The notes: generated from the sequence alone by a model not told the origin. Shown: positions 35,158-45,409, counted from the stretch's first letter. The stretch: 64,000 nt of DNA from Dichomitus squalens LYAD-421 SS1 (GCF_000275845.1 NW_006766889.1:1227185-1291184), one strand, 5' to 3'. Translations and numbers: made by a program.

Positions 35158-37390
35158 ATGGTTGCTCATTGCTGCTCCTGCGTACACGCCATTAGCGAAC
35201 TAGTCGCAGGGGCGCTAAGCAGCGTACGTACGACAGGTACGTGATCGTAGCTTTTCCGGAAGTCCGCACGAGAGTGCGCGGGCCTCAAGTCTGTCTCCGG
35301 TCCTAATGGTATGAAGGGAAACGGCGGGGGCCCCGGGGATAGATGGCGTCGTCACCGCCCAACCTCGCCCACGTCCGTACGGTATCGTCGGCCACAGTTC
35401 CTCTACTGATCTGTGGCCGAAAGCCAATCCAGTTCGTTCCGTGTAGAATTTTCCTTCCATGTACTAGGGTCACGGAGAATGAGCTGGTTAGGTAAGGTTA
35501 GAATGCTGACAACACGCGCTACGTAAGTTGAAGTTCTGAGGGACATAACGGGGCTTATGGGCGCAGAGAAACGAGCAAGTGCCGTAAAGCTGCGCGTTTG
35601 GGGAAGACCGTGACCAACGGCCCGCAGCGCTCTCGCCGGTTGCTGATCAGATGTTATGCAGAGGCAGGCTAGAAGACAAATGTTGAGGTATGTCCGTCGC
35701 CTTCGCGAGGGTCGTATGGACGGAGCTCAGTCCTGACGGCAACGCTTGCGTTCTGCTCAAAATCTCATCAGTTGTGCTGCACGAGGGGCAATATGAAAAT
35801 CAGACCTCAAAGTCCGAGGATAAGCACATAGGGGCACTGCAATGGCGACAAGGGCAGCGTCAGGACAAGTCTGGGCGTGAGTGGTAGTCAAAGGAATGAT
35901 GGATCTTACCTCCTTGATCGTCCCTGCCTTCGAGGGAGCAAAATGATCGCGGTTCAGCTCACAGCCATAGGATGACTACCTGATACCCTGTATGCTACGA
36001 TGGAGAACGGCCCTTCGAACTAGACGGTACGAGGAGGAATGCGTGCGAAGTCGTTCGGGGTGCCATTCAAGCACAGAGACGCCAGTTCGGGTGCGATGTG
36101 CCGTACGTGCGTCCCACGCCTGTGATCGCTCCCACTAGTTACTGCCATGGCCTCTTGCTTCTGAGCGCATACTACGAGCCCGCCGCGGCCGACTGTGTCC
36201 AGCCAATAAACGATGTCTTGATTAGCACGCCATCGTCAACACACTGTCTGGACAATTATGCCAGTTCTTGACACCACTGTGCTAACGAGTCCCCGCCGTT
36301 GAATCCCACCAGCAGGTATACGTAGCCTTGGGGACAACGTTCCACACACGGCGACAAACGTACCAGCGAGGTGAGCAGACTGCCCCATTCTGTGGACTTG
36401 AGTCTTTGACATGAGGATCCACCCACATCCACAGATTTACTGCTCCGAGGATGCGGTGCTTGCGGGGACATTCGACTCCATGCACTGCACTGCACGTCAC
36501 AGTCAGCATACACTTCGCCGCTGCCGTTCCGGCGAACCCCGTCCTCTTCGGCTGAGCCGCACGCCTATGGAACAACGTCTGACTTGAGACCGCCCTGCTC
36601 TGAGGCTGGAAGGGAGCTTCACAAAACGGTCGAAGAACGTGGGCCTCTGTCTCTTCGCTCAGGACGGCAACGCGAGCCTCCCAGTCTACGGGTGCAGCGC
36701 TACCGTCGAGGGCGCCATCCAGCGTACTCCATGCGAACGGCGACGACGGGGGACGGTCGCCCATTAGCTACTTGTTGCTCCCTCACCACGCCAACTAATA
36801 CCACTATACCTTTTGTATTCCAGACGTTATACTCGTGTCATCGCCTTTGCTTGTCATCACTGCCTTCCTGACTGCAATCCTCGTGCATCTGAGCGACACT
36901 GCCCGTGCTCTGAGGTTTCAACCCAAGTACTACGGGTCAACTATGGTGATGGGAAACCGTATTGAACTGGAGCGCCGATTCAACGCTTTTGCATGGACAT
37001 AGCCCACGTTAATTATAGATCTCCCGCGTTCATGCACCCAGGAGCTAAGCACGCGACGTGAAGAAAGGAGAACGGGTGTTGTTGCGGTGTCCGGGTGAGC
37101 ATGTCATGACGCAGATTACTCTACAAGACACCACAATGATATTAATATCTATGCGACAGCAATGACAATACGCGTCCTATATTGCTAGTCGAACTTTGGT
37201 CGATTGGTGGGATGGCAGTGTTGGCAGAAGGGTCGAGGGTCTGATGCTTTACATTACGGCGTGGCGGTTCGGTGCTATTTGGTTCCCAAGGATCAGGGCG
37301 AACTTCTATCTATGCTGTGCAAATAGCTTGCCTTATACGACTGCGTGAAGCCCTCCCCCGCCACTATTGCTAACCCCCTGTCGTCTCCTC
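35158..37390. other. Gene-poor stretch with a displaced arrestin fragment
   Basis: Apart from the gene fragment at about 36550-36723, nothing recognisable was found. Open frames are short and motif-free on both strands. Confidence 0.4.
36550..36723 (+). pseudogene. Displaced fragment of arrestin-like gene B exon 1
   Basis: DNA here aligns with 11494-11667 of arrestin-like gene B. Shared blocks include GCTGAGCCGCACGCCTATG, GAAGGGAGCTT, GTCGAAGAA, CTCAGGAC, AACGCGAGCCT and CTACGGGTGC. Identity is roughly 80 percent by eye. Small indels break the frame within the first 30 nt and substitutions change several codons, so it cannot encode the domain. The match stops sharply on both sides and includes no intron. 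Same strand as the parent, about 25 kb away. Confidence 0.75.
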
Positions 37391-38692
37391 ATGACCTCCT
37401 GTCCGTGGAACATCTATGCTGAGCAGCTTTTCCCACTCGGCTACGGCCATCCTCTCTGGTACCCTGAACCCGTTGGTGGTCGGGAGATACTCATTGGGGA
37501 TGTAGGATGGTTTCGGACAAACGGCCAGTTCACTCCTCTGTTCAATGTCAAGTCGTCTCGAGAAGACCCTGTGAACCAGCAAAACGGCGTCCCACGTGGT
37601 TTCACGGTCTTCGACTCTCCCGGTTCACGCACGGTCTTCACGAATCCCAACGCTATAATGCAAAGGTCCCTGTGCAGCCGCACTGTACAGACTCGAGAGG
37701 TCGAAGCTGAGCTTTCTGCTGGCAGGTCAGTCACCAGCATTTGTGGTCTATTCAGAGGGTATCAAGTGACATCAATCACCTAGTGGAGATATAGCAGCTA
37801 GCGGTAGCTTTGCTTTCCAGACCACAGCCGATTGCGGAGCCTTGGTCCTGCTTGAACCGCCTGCGGAGAGCGCAGACATTGAATCGAAGCGGCACATCGT
37901 CAACTACATGCGCAGACACTTCGACAGCTGGCTTGACTTTGTTAACGGACAAGAAGGCATGGGCCTTGGCCTTGAGGAGCAAGATATTGTGTTTGTCAGC
38001 GGGACGATGAAAACGACGCATTGGGGAGTCGCTGCCTTTCAAGGGAATGGGTCGGAGCGCAAGGAAGGACGCATAATTGCACAGTTCACCCCTTACGCAA
38101 CGGCCAGTTTATCTGTCAGCCTTGCTAATGCATCCATGCCCAGGAGTCACTACCGATATGGTCCACACCCTGCTCAGGAAGTATCAGTTCCGGTCACGAT
38201 CTCGATGCTTTCTCAGGAGGTTCAACAAGGTTTGACCTCACTCAAGCGAAACCAATGCCTTTTTATACACTATTACAAGATGAGGCGCAGGCGTCCGCTC
38301 CCGAAGTTTGCGATGCGGGCTGCTGCGGGACCGCATGATCTGGGGTCTGGATCAAGCGATCCAGGAGCCTCAGTCTCCGCCTCCGTCGCATCTCGTTCCC
38401 CGAGCCCCGATTTCGTCCTCGACACCCTTCCAGATGCAGAGATGGTACGATTCCGGTCTTTTCTCTCTCAATCTAGAATGCTCATGGCGATATCAGCTCG
38501 TCGACCCTGTGGACCACTTGCTCAAATACATCCTAGATGCGTGTCAGCTTTCTGTCATCATTGTTGTATGCTATCTGATCACGCTTACTGCTATAGCATT
38601 CCAATGCTCAGATGGCGGTGGCCTCTGACCAAGATGTGATCGCCCTCTTGACGGTGCGCATTATAAATAGTAGATCAGTTGCTTGTCGCTGA
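37391..38692 (+). CDS. Agaricomycete-restricted hypothetical protein
   Basis: I recognise the pattern of a family widely expanded in mushroom-forming fungi without known function. It begins NIYAEQLFPLGYGHPLWYPEP, then IGDVGWFRTNGQFTPLFNV, EDPVNQQNGVPRGFTVFD and GPLCSRTV-like (RSLCSRTVQTREVE). After an intron (about 37725-37788) come GSFAFQTTADCGALVLLEPP, RHIVNYMRRHFDSWLDFVN and EEQDIVFVSGTMKTTHWGVAAF. The C-terminal part has CLFIHYYKMRRRRPLPKFAM, a short DPVDHLLKYILDA exon and AQMAVASDQDVIALL. Start ATG 37391 fits the family's N-terminal motif. No signal peptide or membrane helix. The last exons are inferred from frame and splice sites. Confidence 0.72.
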
Positions 38693-38810
38693 GGGGTTGG
38701 GGGATAGGATCTCTCTGGGGAGGTTTACGAAGGGATCCTACATGCAGCACCTGAGATTGAAGTTGACGGTTCGGGTGGTTGGTCTATGCTTGTGTCAGAA
38801 AGTGGAATGA

Positions 38811-39767
38811 ATGTCTGATTCTTCCGAAGTTGGCACAGTTGTTCTTGACCGATCCTCCAATACGAGACACAAAGGGAAGGGAGAGGAACTCGCGCCAGCA
38901 GTCCGAGCGGTTTCGCCGCAACTGTGTATCGATCTTGATGCGCCTCCTGCCGAGAGACCTAGTAAGCTTGATCACGAGGTAACCTTTCTTGGGCTTGAGT
39001 AACTGTAGGAACTGATCAGACAGTGTAGATATTGCCGCAAATACGCTATGAAGGGCCGTCAGCGCCGTTTGAGCGCTCTTGTATCGTGTTCGAGACCGTA
39101 CTGGGTCTCGGTGTCAATCTGGCATCAGTCTTGGAACGCGGGCCAACGGACTTGATAGATCAATATCGTCCCGCTTTTAGCCCGACATCGGGAGTCACAT
39201 CCAAAGTAACGCTTAGGATGCAGGTCAGTCACGGGAATTACAGTAGAGGTCTGGATTTTGGGACTCACCCGACCTGATCAGATAATCGGTCTCCAACCTT
39301 ACCAGCGCCAGATTATGGCCCTTCGTTCTGACAGGGAGGCCGCCAGTATCTCCAAGGGAGAGCTTGCACTGACCATTGCACACGAGATGCGCAGGTACTT
39401 GGTGGGTTCTGTCATCGGCGGCACATTTCAATGTTACTCAAGTTCCGGGCATCCGCAGCGCTCTCAATACCTTTCGATGAAAGGAACAAGGATAAATTTC
39501 GATATCTCAATAATCTATCTCACAAAATTAATCCGAGTTTCCCGAGGCTCATGGCAGCCTGAGTTTTCAGTTCGGAGGGGGACATATGCATCGAACGGGC
39601 GCGTGGTCCAGAGCATTCGTCAAGTTGGGACAGACAATCACATGGAAACGCTCGACTCTGCCAACCACTTGACCCTTGCTAGGCAAACACCCCCGACCTT
39701 CGCCGTCGGAGGATATGATATCTTATCGGCAGTCACACAGCCTCTGCCCTCCGCCTTCCTTCCATGA
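38811..39767 (+). CDS. Second Agaricomycete-type hypothetical protein
   Basis: Starts MSDSSEVGTVVLDRSSN and, after a 50-nt intron, reads LPQIRYEGPSAPFERSCIVF. A later exon has PDQIIGLQPYQRQIMALRS and ISKGELALTIAHEMRRYL, followed by LTKLIRVSRGSWQPEFSV. The pattern of a WPGY-like segment, a helical K-x-x-LA-x-x-IA motif and a GSWQP-x-L box is common in short mushroom proteins of unknown role. The exact exon order between 39220 and 39300 and the 3' end are uncertain; the annotated end is the stop of the last open frame. The gene follows the hypothetical protein at 37.4 kb with 118 bp between, same strand. Confidence 0.5.
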
Positions 39768-39809
39768 TGTCTGCCCATCGCCCCGTTTATCCTCACCCCA
39801 GGATCACCA

Positions 39810-40090
39810 TGTAGGAGCCCGAAATCGCTTGAAGTCGTGAGAGGTCCTGAAGAGGGGACAGCGCGTCGAGGGCGGGGTTCCAGGGGTATCGATACTAGAG
39901 CTGCAACGGGTGCCATTTGTAGAGCCAGAAGCTAGGAATGAACCAAGATGCTCAAAGCGGCAGTCGCTCAACAGCTGCGTACGGATATTCAGCCTGAACA
40001 AGCGCGTCCGTTCGTCCACGCTTTCCGCATAATGCACGTCGTCCTCGTCGAACTCGGCGTGCGCGCCGACCTTCACTGCCGCACCAGCAG
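39810..40090 (-). pseudogene. Displaced 3' fragment of the GH30 gene
   Basis: On the minus strand this encodes AVKVGAHAEFDEDDVHYAES and VDERTRLFR, nearly identical to the end of the GH30 protein (17220-17331). The similarity runs on past the stop codon into non-coding DNA: GACCTCTCACGACTTCA lies near 17523-17540 and, reversed, near 39835-39850. No GH30 catalytic part is present and the 5' side loses similarity abruptly at about 40090. It is an inverted DNA copy of the last codons plus about 200 bp of 3' flank, not a retrocopy. Confidence 0.8.
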
Positions 40091-40215
40091 ACCCCTTCCG
40101 GAAGGACAGCTGTCGTGGACAGTAGATTGAGTGTACTACATAGCGCATTATGGATTGAACGTATAGCTATGAATACATCCAAATAGTGCCACTCCCCTCG
40201 AACATCATGAACGTT

Positions 40216-41333
40216 TTAACCCTCAAAGGTGAAGCTCGCGCCAACCTTGTGGGCGGCGACTTGCGAAGTGGCATCGTTCAACCGCTGGGTGTCTAGCGCA
40301 AGACCGAAGGAGGCACGGACGCCGGGACGGAGAGCCTGGGTGTAGCCTGACGAGATAACGCGTTGATTGCTAGCGCTCATAAATACGAAGGGGGAAAACG
40401 CACCGAGAGCAAGGATACCAGAGTTGTTGATCTTCGCCTTGACGAACGCAGCGGCATCAAGGTAGACCTTGGTGCCGACCTCGAGAGCGACGTTACTGCC
40501 GGTGGCACGCGTGTCGTAGACAGCCTTCGCGCCCGCCTCTACGTCGGGGTTGACGCGGTGGTAGTAGCTCGCGGCGAAAGTGGTGAGGTTGCCGAGGCCG
40601 TGGAGGGTGACGGCGTACTCGGGGGCGCTGTAGCCGATCGCAGTCGCGTACTTGGTGATCTTGCCCTCGGTCACGTTGTACGACGCCTCGGCACCGACAA
40701 GGAAGCCATCACGGCCGACGACGGTGTCTGCGGTGAAGGTCGGGCCCTGATAGGTCCAGCATACGCATGGGAGCGAGAACGGATGACGCGACGGGGAGAG
40801 GTTGCGACGCGAGTCAGGTGAGCGCGCAATGTCACGTCATCACGCGCGCTCGGCACATACCTTGAAGATGTCGAGGAACGCGCGGGTGTGGAGGCCGGGC
40901 TGCTTGTAGGTGGTGGTGAAGAGCGCGCTCTTGGCACCGGTGTCGGGGGTGAGGGCAGTCTGGAGGTCGAGCTTGACACCCTTGGCGATCTGGTTGTCGA
41001 TCTCGACCTGAGTCTTGAGGACGTTGCTGGTGGTCCAGGTCTGAGTGAAGGTGAGACCATGGGGCTTGTTGAAGAACTTGGCCTCGATGTCGCCGCCGAT
41101 GAGAGTCGACTTGGTGTCGCGGCTGCCGCCAACCTTGAAGGACACGTTGGAGGGCGTCGCAGTCTTGACATCAAGGGCTACACCATTGATGGGGAAGTCC
41201 TTGCCAAGGAGGTCGTTGGACGACTTTCCAAGGTCCTGGACGCGCGCAGAAGCATGAATACGAGGCCTGGTCGTTGTGAGAGACGGCATATACTGACCTT
41301 CCAGGAGGGGGGCACGGGCTGCGGGAGAGACAT
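40216..41333 (-). CDS. POR1: Mitochondrial outer-membrane porin (VDAC)
   Basis: VDAC forms the main metabolite channel of the mitochondrial outer membrane as a 19-strand barrel with an N-terminal helix. The start exon encodes MSLPQPVPPSWK (ATG at 41331-41333). It is followed after an intron by DLGKSSNDLLGKDFPINGVA and barrel strands such as LTFTQTWTTSNVLKTQVEI and AKGVKLDLQTALTPDTG. Later come YAVTLHGLGNLTTFAASYYH and ALEVGTKVYLDAAAFVKAKI, then SGILALG joined across a short intron to YTQALRPGVRASFGLALDTQ, and the end KVGASFTFEG. Total about 290 residues, the normal family length. Introns lie near 41238-41297, 40750-40862 and 40354-40412. Divergent from the Cdc25-like gene to the right. Confidence 0.95.
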
Positions 41334-42037
41334 GGCGTGAGGAGTAGTGACGTTGGCACGAAAAGTGGGGGAACAGGTCGCTTTAAGGCGCCGGAAACTC
41401 CCGGGAGCCGTCCACGCGCGAACGCACACGTTCGCCCTTCGGAACAGCAGCCCTCTACCGCAACAGCACAGAGAGTCACCGATCCGCCTTTGTTCTGCTC
41501 GCCCATACTACCAACGCTCGCCTCGCCTCTGTCTCGCGCCTTCGACTTGTCAGACGCGCCGTAATATCAAGTGCAGTCTCGGTCAGTAGTAATTCGTGCG
41601 CTTCCGAGTCCCGAGCGCTCCGTGCCCTTCGAGTCTCCCCAGCTCGGAACCTCGGAACCTGGGTCGTCCGCGTCAGGACGCGTCCACAGCACTCCAAGAC
41701 GCGTCCTCAGCACTCCAAGACGCGTCTCACATCGATATCGCCGCTCCTGCATCGAGAGGTTCGCTGGGATTCTAGTCTCCTGGGCATCTGCTCCCGAGGC
41801 CACATATGTCGCCGTTGCTACACAGCATCGCCTGCCCGATAAGGCATGAGCGCAGCCCTAGGGTTTCGTGAAGTCTCCCGCAGCTTCTCTCGTCGCCGTC
41901 GGCCCTCTGCCACGCTCAGTTTTCATCCCCCGGCTTTTTTCGGCCTCCATATATCTCGTTCTAGGTCCCGTCCATCGCGTCCCCCTCCCCCGCCGCCTCG
42001 TCACGTCCGCCCGTTTTCGTTTCTGCGATCCGCCGCG
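41334..42037. other. Divergent promoter region, VDAC and Cdc25-like gene
   Basis: 704 bp shared by two divergent genes. Holds the ACGCGT array and a pyrimidine-rich leader just before 42038. No other gene seen. Confidence 0.5.
41678..41725. promoter_or_regulatory. Triple ACGCGT (MCB-like) array in a 21-bp tandem repeat
   Basis: A 21-bp unit (ACGCGTCC-A/T-CAGCACTCCAAG) is repeated at 41678 and 41699, and a third copy begins at 41720. ACGCGT therefore occurs three times, at 41678, 41699 and 41720, spaced 21 bp (two helical turns). ACGCGT is the MluI cell-cycle box bound by MBF in yeasts; function here is inference. Confidence 0.5.
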
Positions 42038-42652
42038 ATGCTCAAGTACATCTCTGCCGACGTGAGTGCCTGTAAACGTCTCCGGTCGCCCTGTTCCTCA
42101 CGCGCCCGCGTACCCCGCAGGAGCTCGCAGCCATCATCAAAAGCGAAAAGGTCCCCATGAAGGACTACTGCGTAATCGACGTGCGCGACGACGACTGGGC
42201 GGGCGGAAACATCAAGGGCTCGCACAACTCCCCCTCCAGCCAGTTCTACGTCCACGTGCACGACCTCGTCGAACGCACGAAGAACGTCCCTACAGTTGTG
42301 TTCCACTGCGCGCTCTCCCAAGTTCGGTGAGTCTGTGTCCCGTCTATGAAAGGTTTTTCGTATAGCTGACCCGCGTTTTGCTGCGTATGCCTTGCAGCGG
42401 TCCGCAGGCTGCCCGAGTACGTCCTCCTGTCCCACGCTGTTCTTCCCTCCCCTATCCGAAAACCTGACCTCTCCGTCTCTCCAGATATACGCACAGGCGC
42501 GCGACCAGCTCGAGGGCGACGGCGAGGACATCCCCCATCAAGTCCTCGTCCTCCGCGGCGGCTTCCAGGATTTCCAGGCAAAGTACCGCGAAGACCCCGA
42601 GCTCGTCGAAAACTGGAGCAAAGAGGTCTGGGGCCACCCCGAATACTTCTAG
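42038..42652 (+). CDS. Cdc25/rhodanese-fold phosphatase (Ych1/Ibp1/Acr2 type)
   Basis: A single small rhodanese-like domain of about 139 residues. It starts MLKYISADELAAIIKSEKV and continues CVIDVRDDDWAGGNIKGSHN, the CDC25 substrate-recognition strand. The active-site loop is HCALSQVRGPQAA with the C-x5-R phosphatase signature (Cys at about 42305). VLVLRGGFQDFQAKY and the end WGHPEYF follow. Relatives are the yeast Ych1, fission yeast Ibp1 and arsenate reductases Acr2, which share this fold; which of these reactions it performs cannot be told. The lack of a long regulatory N terminus argues against being the mitotic inducer Cdc25 itself. Three introns. Start ATG 42038 is preceded by a pyrimidine leader. 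Confidence 0.88.
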
Positions 42653-43037
42653 CGCATATGTGCCGCACCCATTGGACCCTCTCTATTGGGTTACTTGCGT
42701 TGAACTAGCTCGCGTGCGATGGCAAGGAAGGCTGTATATATGTATTCTGACGGGCGTACTAAATGGGTTGAAGATAATGTGTATATCATGTGGCTTCCGT
42801 GCTATTATCTACAGCGCTATAATCTAATGCGACATAAACACGTCCGTCGCCTTTGGCACACTCGCTCGTCGCCATCGATAGTGAGGGGGAAAACACCGGA
42901 GACAGGACTACCGCAGTTACTCGTGACCGGGGTCCGTGAGCCCCAAGCGTCGAGAGCAGTGGACCCTACCAGATGTTCGTCGAATATGCAGGTTCCTCTG
43001 CGGACATGTAGAGCGTGCAAAAGTCGAGAGCGTGACC
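42653..43037. other. Intergenic, convergent 3' ends
   Basis: AT-rich 3' flank between the Cdc25-like gene and COX20. No gene seen. Confidence 0.45.
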
Positions 43038-43777
43038 TCAAGCCGTCTTCGGTTCGCCCGACCCGGGGCCTTCTTCGGTCTTCACGAAGCGCTTCGGGAT
43101 GGCCTCGACGACCTGCTGCAACCGTCGCCGCTCTTCCTCCCGGTTTCGCTGACAGATTGTCCTGTTCCGGGTTGAGCTCCCGTCAGAACACGGTTTGACA
43201 CGCGTCGACGCAATTAAGGAGGGAAGGAGGGGACGAAGGGAAGGGGGGGAAGGGTGTCTGGAATAGGGCTAGAGGACGTACCATGTACCGAGGGAGATGA
43301 GCATGAACGTGCCGACGGCCCAATTCGACGCGACGAACACGCCTGCGTTCCCCCCAGAAACAAAAGCAGCAGGATGCCGCGCCGTCCGAGTGAGCAAAGC
43401 AAAGGCATGTCATGCGCAACCGCAAGCAAGGGACCGGGAACACGCACTGCTCGACATGCCGCGGATGACCCCGATGCCCACCCCGCTCGCGATCCCGCTC
43501 AGCAGGCTGTTTCGCGCGCACGGGATCTCGTTGATCCTGTTCAGGTCATCGCGAGGGGACAGCCTCTTCCTTAGGCGGAGACGAGGACGAGCGCGATGGC
43601 CGTCAGTCGCGGCTCCGGTGGTCCATGTCGGCGGGAGACCGTACGTACCTTGAAGGCCTCCCTGAAGTCGCCCCATCGGCTTCCGGTAGTCTCTACTTGG
43701 TACACTATGCGTTTTGCTTGTGACGGAGTCTCAGAGGAGGAGGAAGTAGCTTCGGAGCTGGACTGCGTTGTCGACAT
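43038..43777 (-). CDS. COX20: Cytochrome c oxidase assembly protein COX20
   Basis: COX20 is an inner-membrane chaperone for Cox2 maturation in complex IV assembly. Four exons can be joined in phase. Exon 1 is MSTTQSSSEA ... RWGDFREAFK. Exon 2 is IPCARNSLLSGIASGVGIGV IRGM, using the acceptor just after caacgag. Exon 3 is GVFVASNWAVGTFMLISLGT ending in a split Trp codon; exon 4 is TICQRNREEERRRLQQVVEA and stop TGA at 43038. The IPCARNSLL motif, two transmembrane helices, and the charged C-terminal helix after C-x-x-x-R are the family's hallmarks. The length of about 120 residues is normal. ATG 43777 is the first in-frame ATG. Minus strand, convergent with the phosphatase gene. Confidence 0.88.
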
Positions 43778-44109
43778 GGTGGTAGGAGGAACCGCGTCGC
43801 TCAACACGCAAGACCGGGGACTGCACTCCAGTGTCCATCAATAGGCGCTCATGTAGTTACAACGCGTCCATTTGCCCTGTATTCTACCTCGTGTACCCGT
43901 ACTCCAATACGATTAAGGAAAAACGTAACACCAACGGCGAGATCCAGTGAAGCACGCAACATGAGATGAGTCTTCAACGCCTCAGGATACCCAAGGCATC
44001 CCATCCAACAGCAATATCAACAAAACCCGACTTCATCCATTTGAATCACCAAGCTCCCGATCGACTGACCAGTCCCAAAGGTGTCTCAAAAAGACAAAGC
44101 AAGATCCCC
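43778..44109. other. Intergenic region
   Basis: COX20 promoter side and 3' flank of U2. No other gene seen. Confidence 0.4.
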
Positions 44110-44297
44110 CGACGACACAAGCCAGTAAGTGCAGTAGCAAGGTCATCGCGCTCCCGAGTTGCAAGCAGAGCTCGGAAGGCAAGGGCGGCAAAAATTAGAT
44201 AACCAAAAATGAAGGCGGTGCCTCCATAATAGTGGTTAAACTATTAAGAACAGATACTACACTTGATCTAAGCCAAAAGGCCAGAGTGGTAAAGAAT
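44110..44297 (-). ncRNA. U2 spliceosomal snRNA
   Basis: Minus strand shows the nearly invariant U2 5' domain: GGCCTTTTGGCTTAGATCAA followed by GTGTAGTATCTGTTCTT. It contains the branch-point recognition sequence GTAGTA (plus-strand 44251-44262) and is followed by the Sm site TAATTTTTGC (about 44188-44197). Two stem-loops then extend towards 44110. The 5' end is set by the TATA box about 25 nt upstream; the 3' end is estimated from the usual 185-190 nt length. Confidence 0.93.
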
Positions 44298-44316
44298 CCC
44301 TGGTGTCGGGGGAGGC

Positions 44317-44325
44317 CTTATATAC
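44317..44325 (-). promoter_or_regulatory. TATA box of U2 snRNA
   Basis: TATATAAGG on the minus strand, about 20 to 28 nt upstream of the deduced U2 start. Confidence 0.6.
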
Positions 44326-44436
44326 CCGACGACATGTGTGCACGGACCATCATAATGTTTGGGCTGTGATAGGATACCACCTAGTACCCTGTCAAGCTGC
44401 ATAGTCATAATCATGTGTAGGCACTAAAAGGTCATA

Positions 44437-44507
44437 GCATTAATGGGGTAGTGGTAACCTGGGTCGTTGCCATCGACCCGCCGGGGGTTCGATTCCCCCT
44501 TAATGCA
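44437..44507 (+). tRNA. tRNA-Gly(GCC)
   Basis: Complete intronless cloverleaf. The acceptor is GCATTAA paired with TTAATGC plus A; the D-arm is GGGT-AGTGGTA-ACCT. The anticodon arm is GGTCG-TTGCCAT-CGACC with anticodon GCC, and the T-arm is GGGGG-TTCGATT-CCCCC. Decodes GGC (and GGU). Confidence 0.95.
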
Positions 44508-44530
44508 TAACACCATGATATTCACAACTA

Positions 44531-44534
44531 TTTT
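44531..44534 (+). terminator. Pol III T4 terminator of tRNA-Gly
   Basis: TTTT 23 nt after the tRNA 3' end, 5 nt before the end of the flanking transposon target site. Confidence 0.55.
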
Positions 44535-44539
44535 GTTTA

Positions 44540-45406
44540 GGGCCAGCTCGGATACCAGGTTTTGAGCCAGAATCCAGGTTCCGCCGGATTCTGCACTGCA
44601 TCTTCCATGCCGCCAGTACGGGCGTTTCCTGTCACCCTACTATATCGGGTAGTCACGGCGCTTGAGTCCTCTATCTCTCGTCAGCTTTAGAAGTGGGTTA
44701 TTGGGGGCGTATGAGAGCTCTATGATGTTGATGTCGTCGCTGTGAAGTCATAAATTGAGGAATATGCACAGTTAACACCCTTGGTACCTTTCCACCAAGT
44801 CAAATAACAGGTTCAGCCCAGCCATGCCAGAATGTCAGTTTCACAGCATGGCCGGCCACGACTATGTAGCCGTAGCCAGCTACAGCCTGTCTACCGATTC
44901 GCAGCGCTCCCGTCGAGAATCTCATTTTCCTCGGTCGTAGCCGGCGTCCCCCGGCCTGGGAAAGCCGACTCCTCCCGGTCCTTAGCATACAGTCAACTTC
45001 GGAGTCCCTTTGCTCCATGAATATACCATGAGTAATACAACGAATCACATAAGTGATTCTGTGAATATCCACGACATTTTGGGCGTCAGTCTACATGTTG
45101 GGAGGCGTGTTCTGGTTACACTCTCCTACGGGCCGGGTGCGCTGTAGCCGGCGCCTGCACTTCCTGTTTTCTCTCAGATTTCGCTGTAGGCTGTAGCCTC
45201 GCGTAGCCCGCTAGCCGCCATCATAGCCGGCCACGACTACGACTATGGCCGTAGTCGTGGCCGGCCACACTGTGAAACCTACGTTCCCGACAGGCTGTAG
45301 CTGGCTACGGCTACATAGTCGTGGCCGGCCATGCTGTGAAACTGACATTCTGGGGAATCCGGCGGAACCTGGATTCTGGCTCCGAACCCGGTATCCGAAC
45401 TGGCCC
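44540..45406. mobile_element. 867-bp PIF/Harbinger (Tourist-like) non-autonomous element
   Basis: Both ends begin GGGCCAG and the inverted repeats match over about 52 bp, sharing GAGCCAGAATCCAGGTTCCG. The element is flanked by the 3-bp direct repeat TTA (44537-44539, 45407-45409), typical of PIF/Harbinger. A second inverted repeat inside, 65 bp and perfect (44827-44891 versus 45289-45353), abuts the terminal repeat on the right but is 235 bp away from it on the left. The central part contains a further palindrome around GGCCGGCCACGACTA (45227-45272). No transposase seen. Confidence 0.78.
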
Positions 45407-45409
45407 TTA

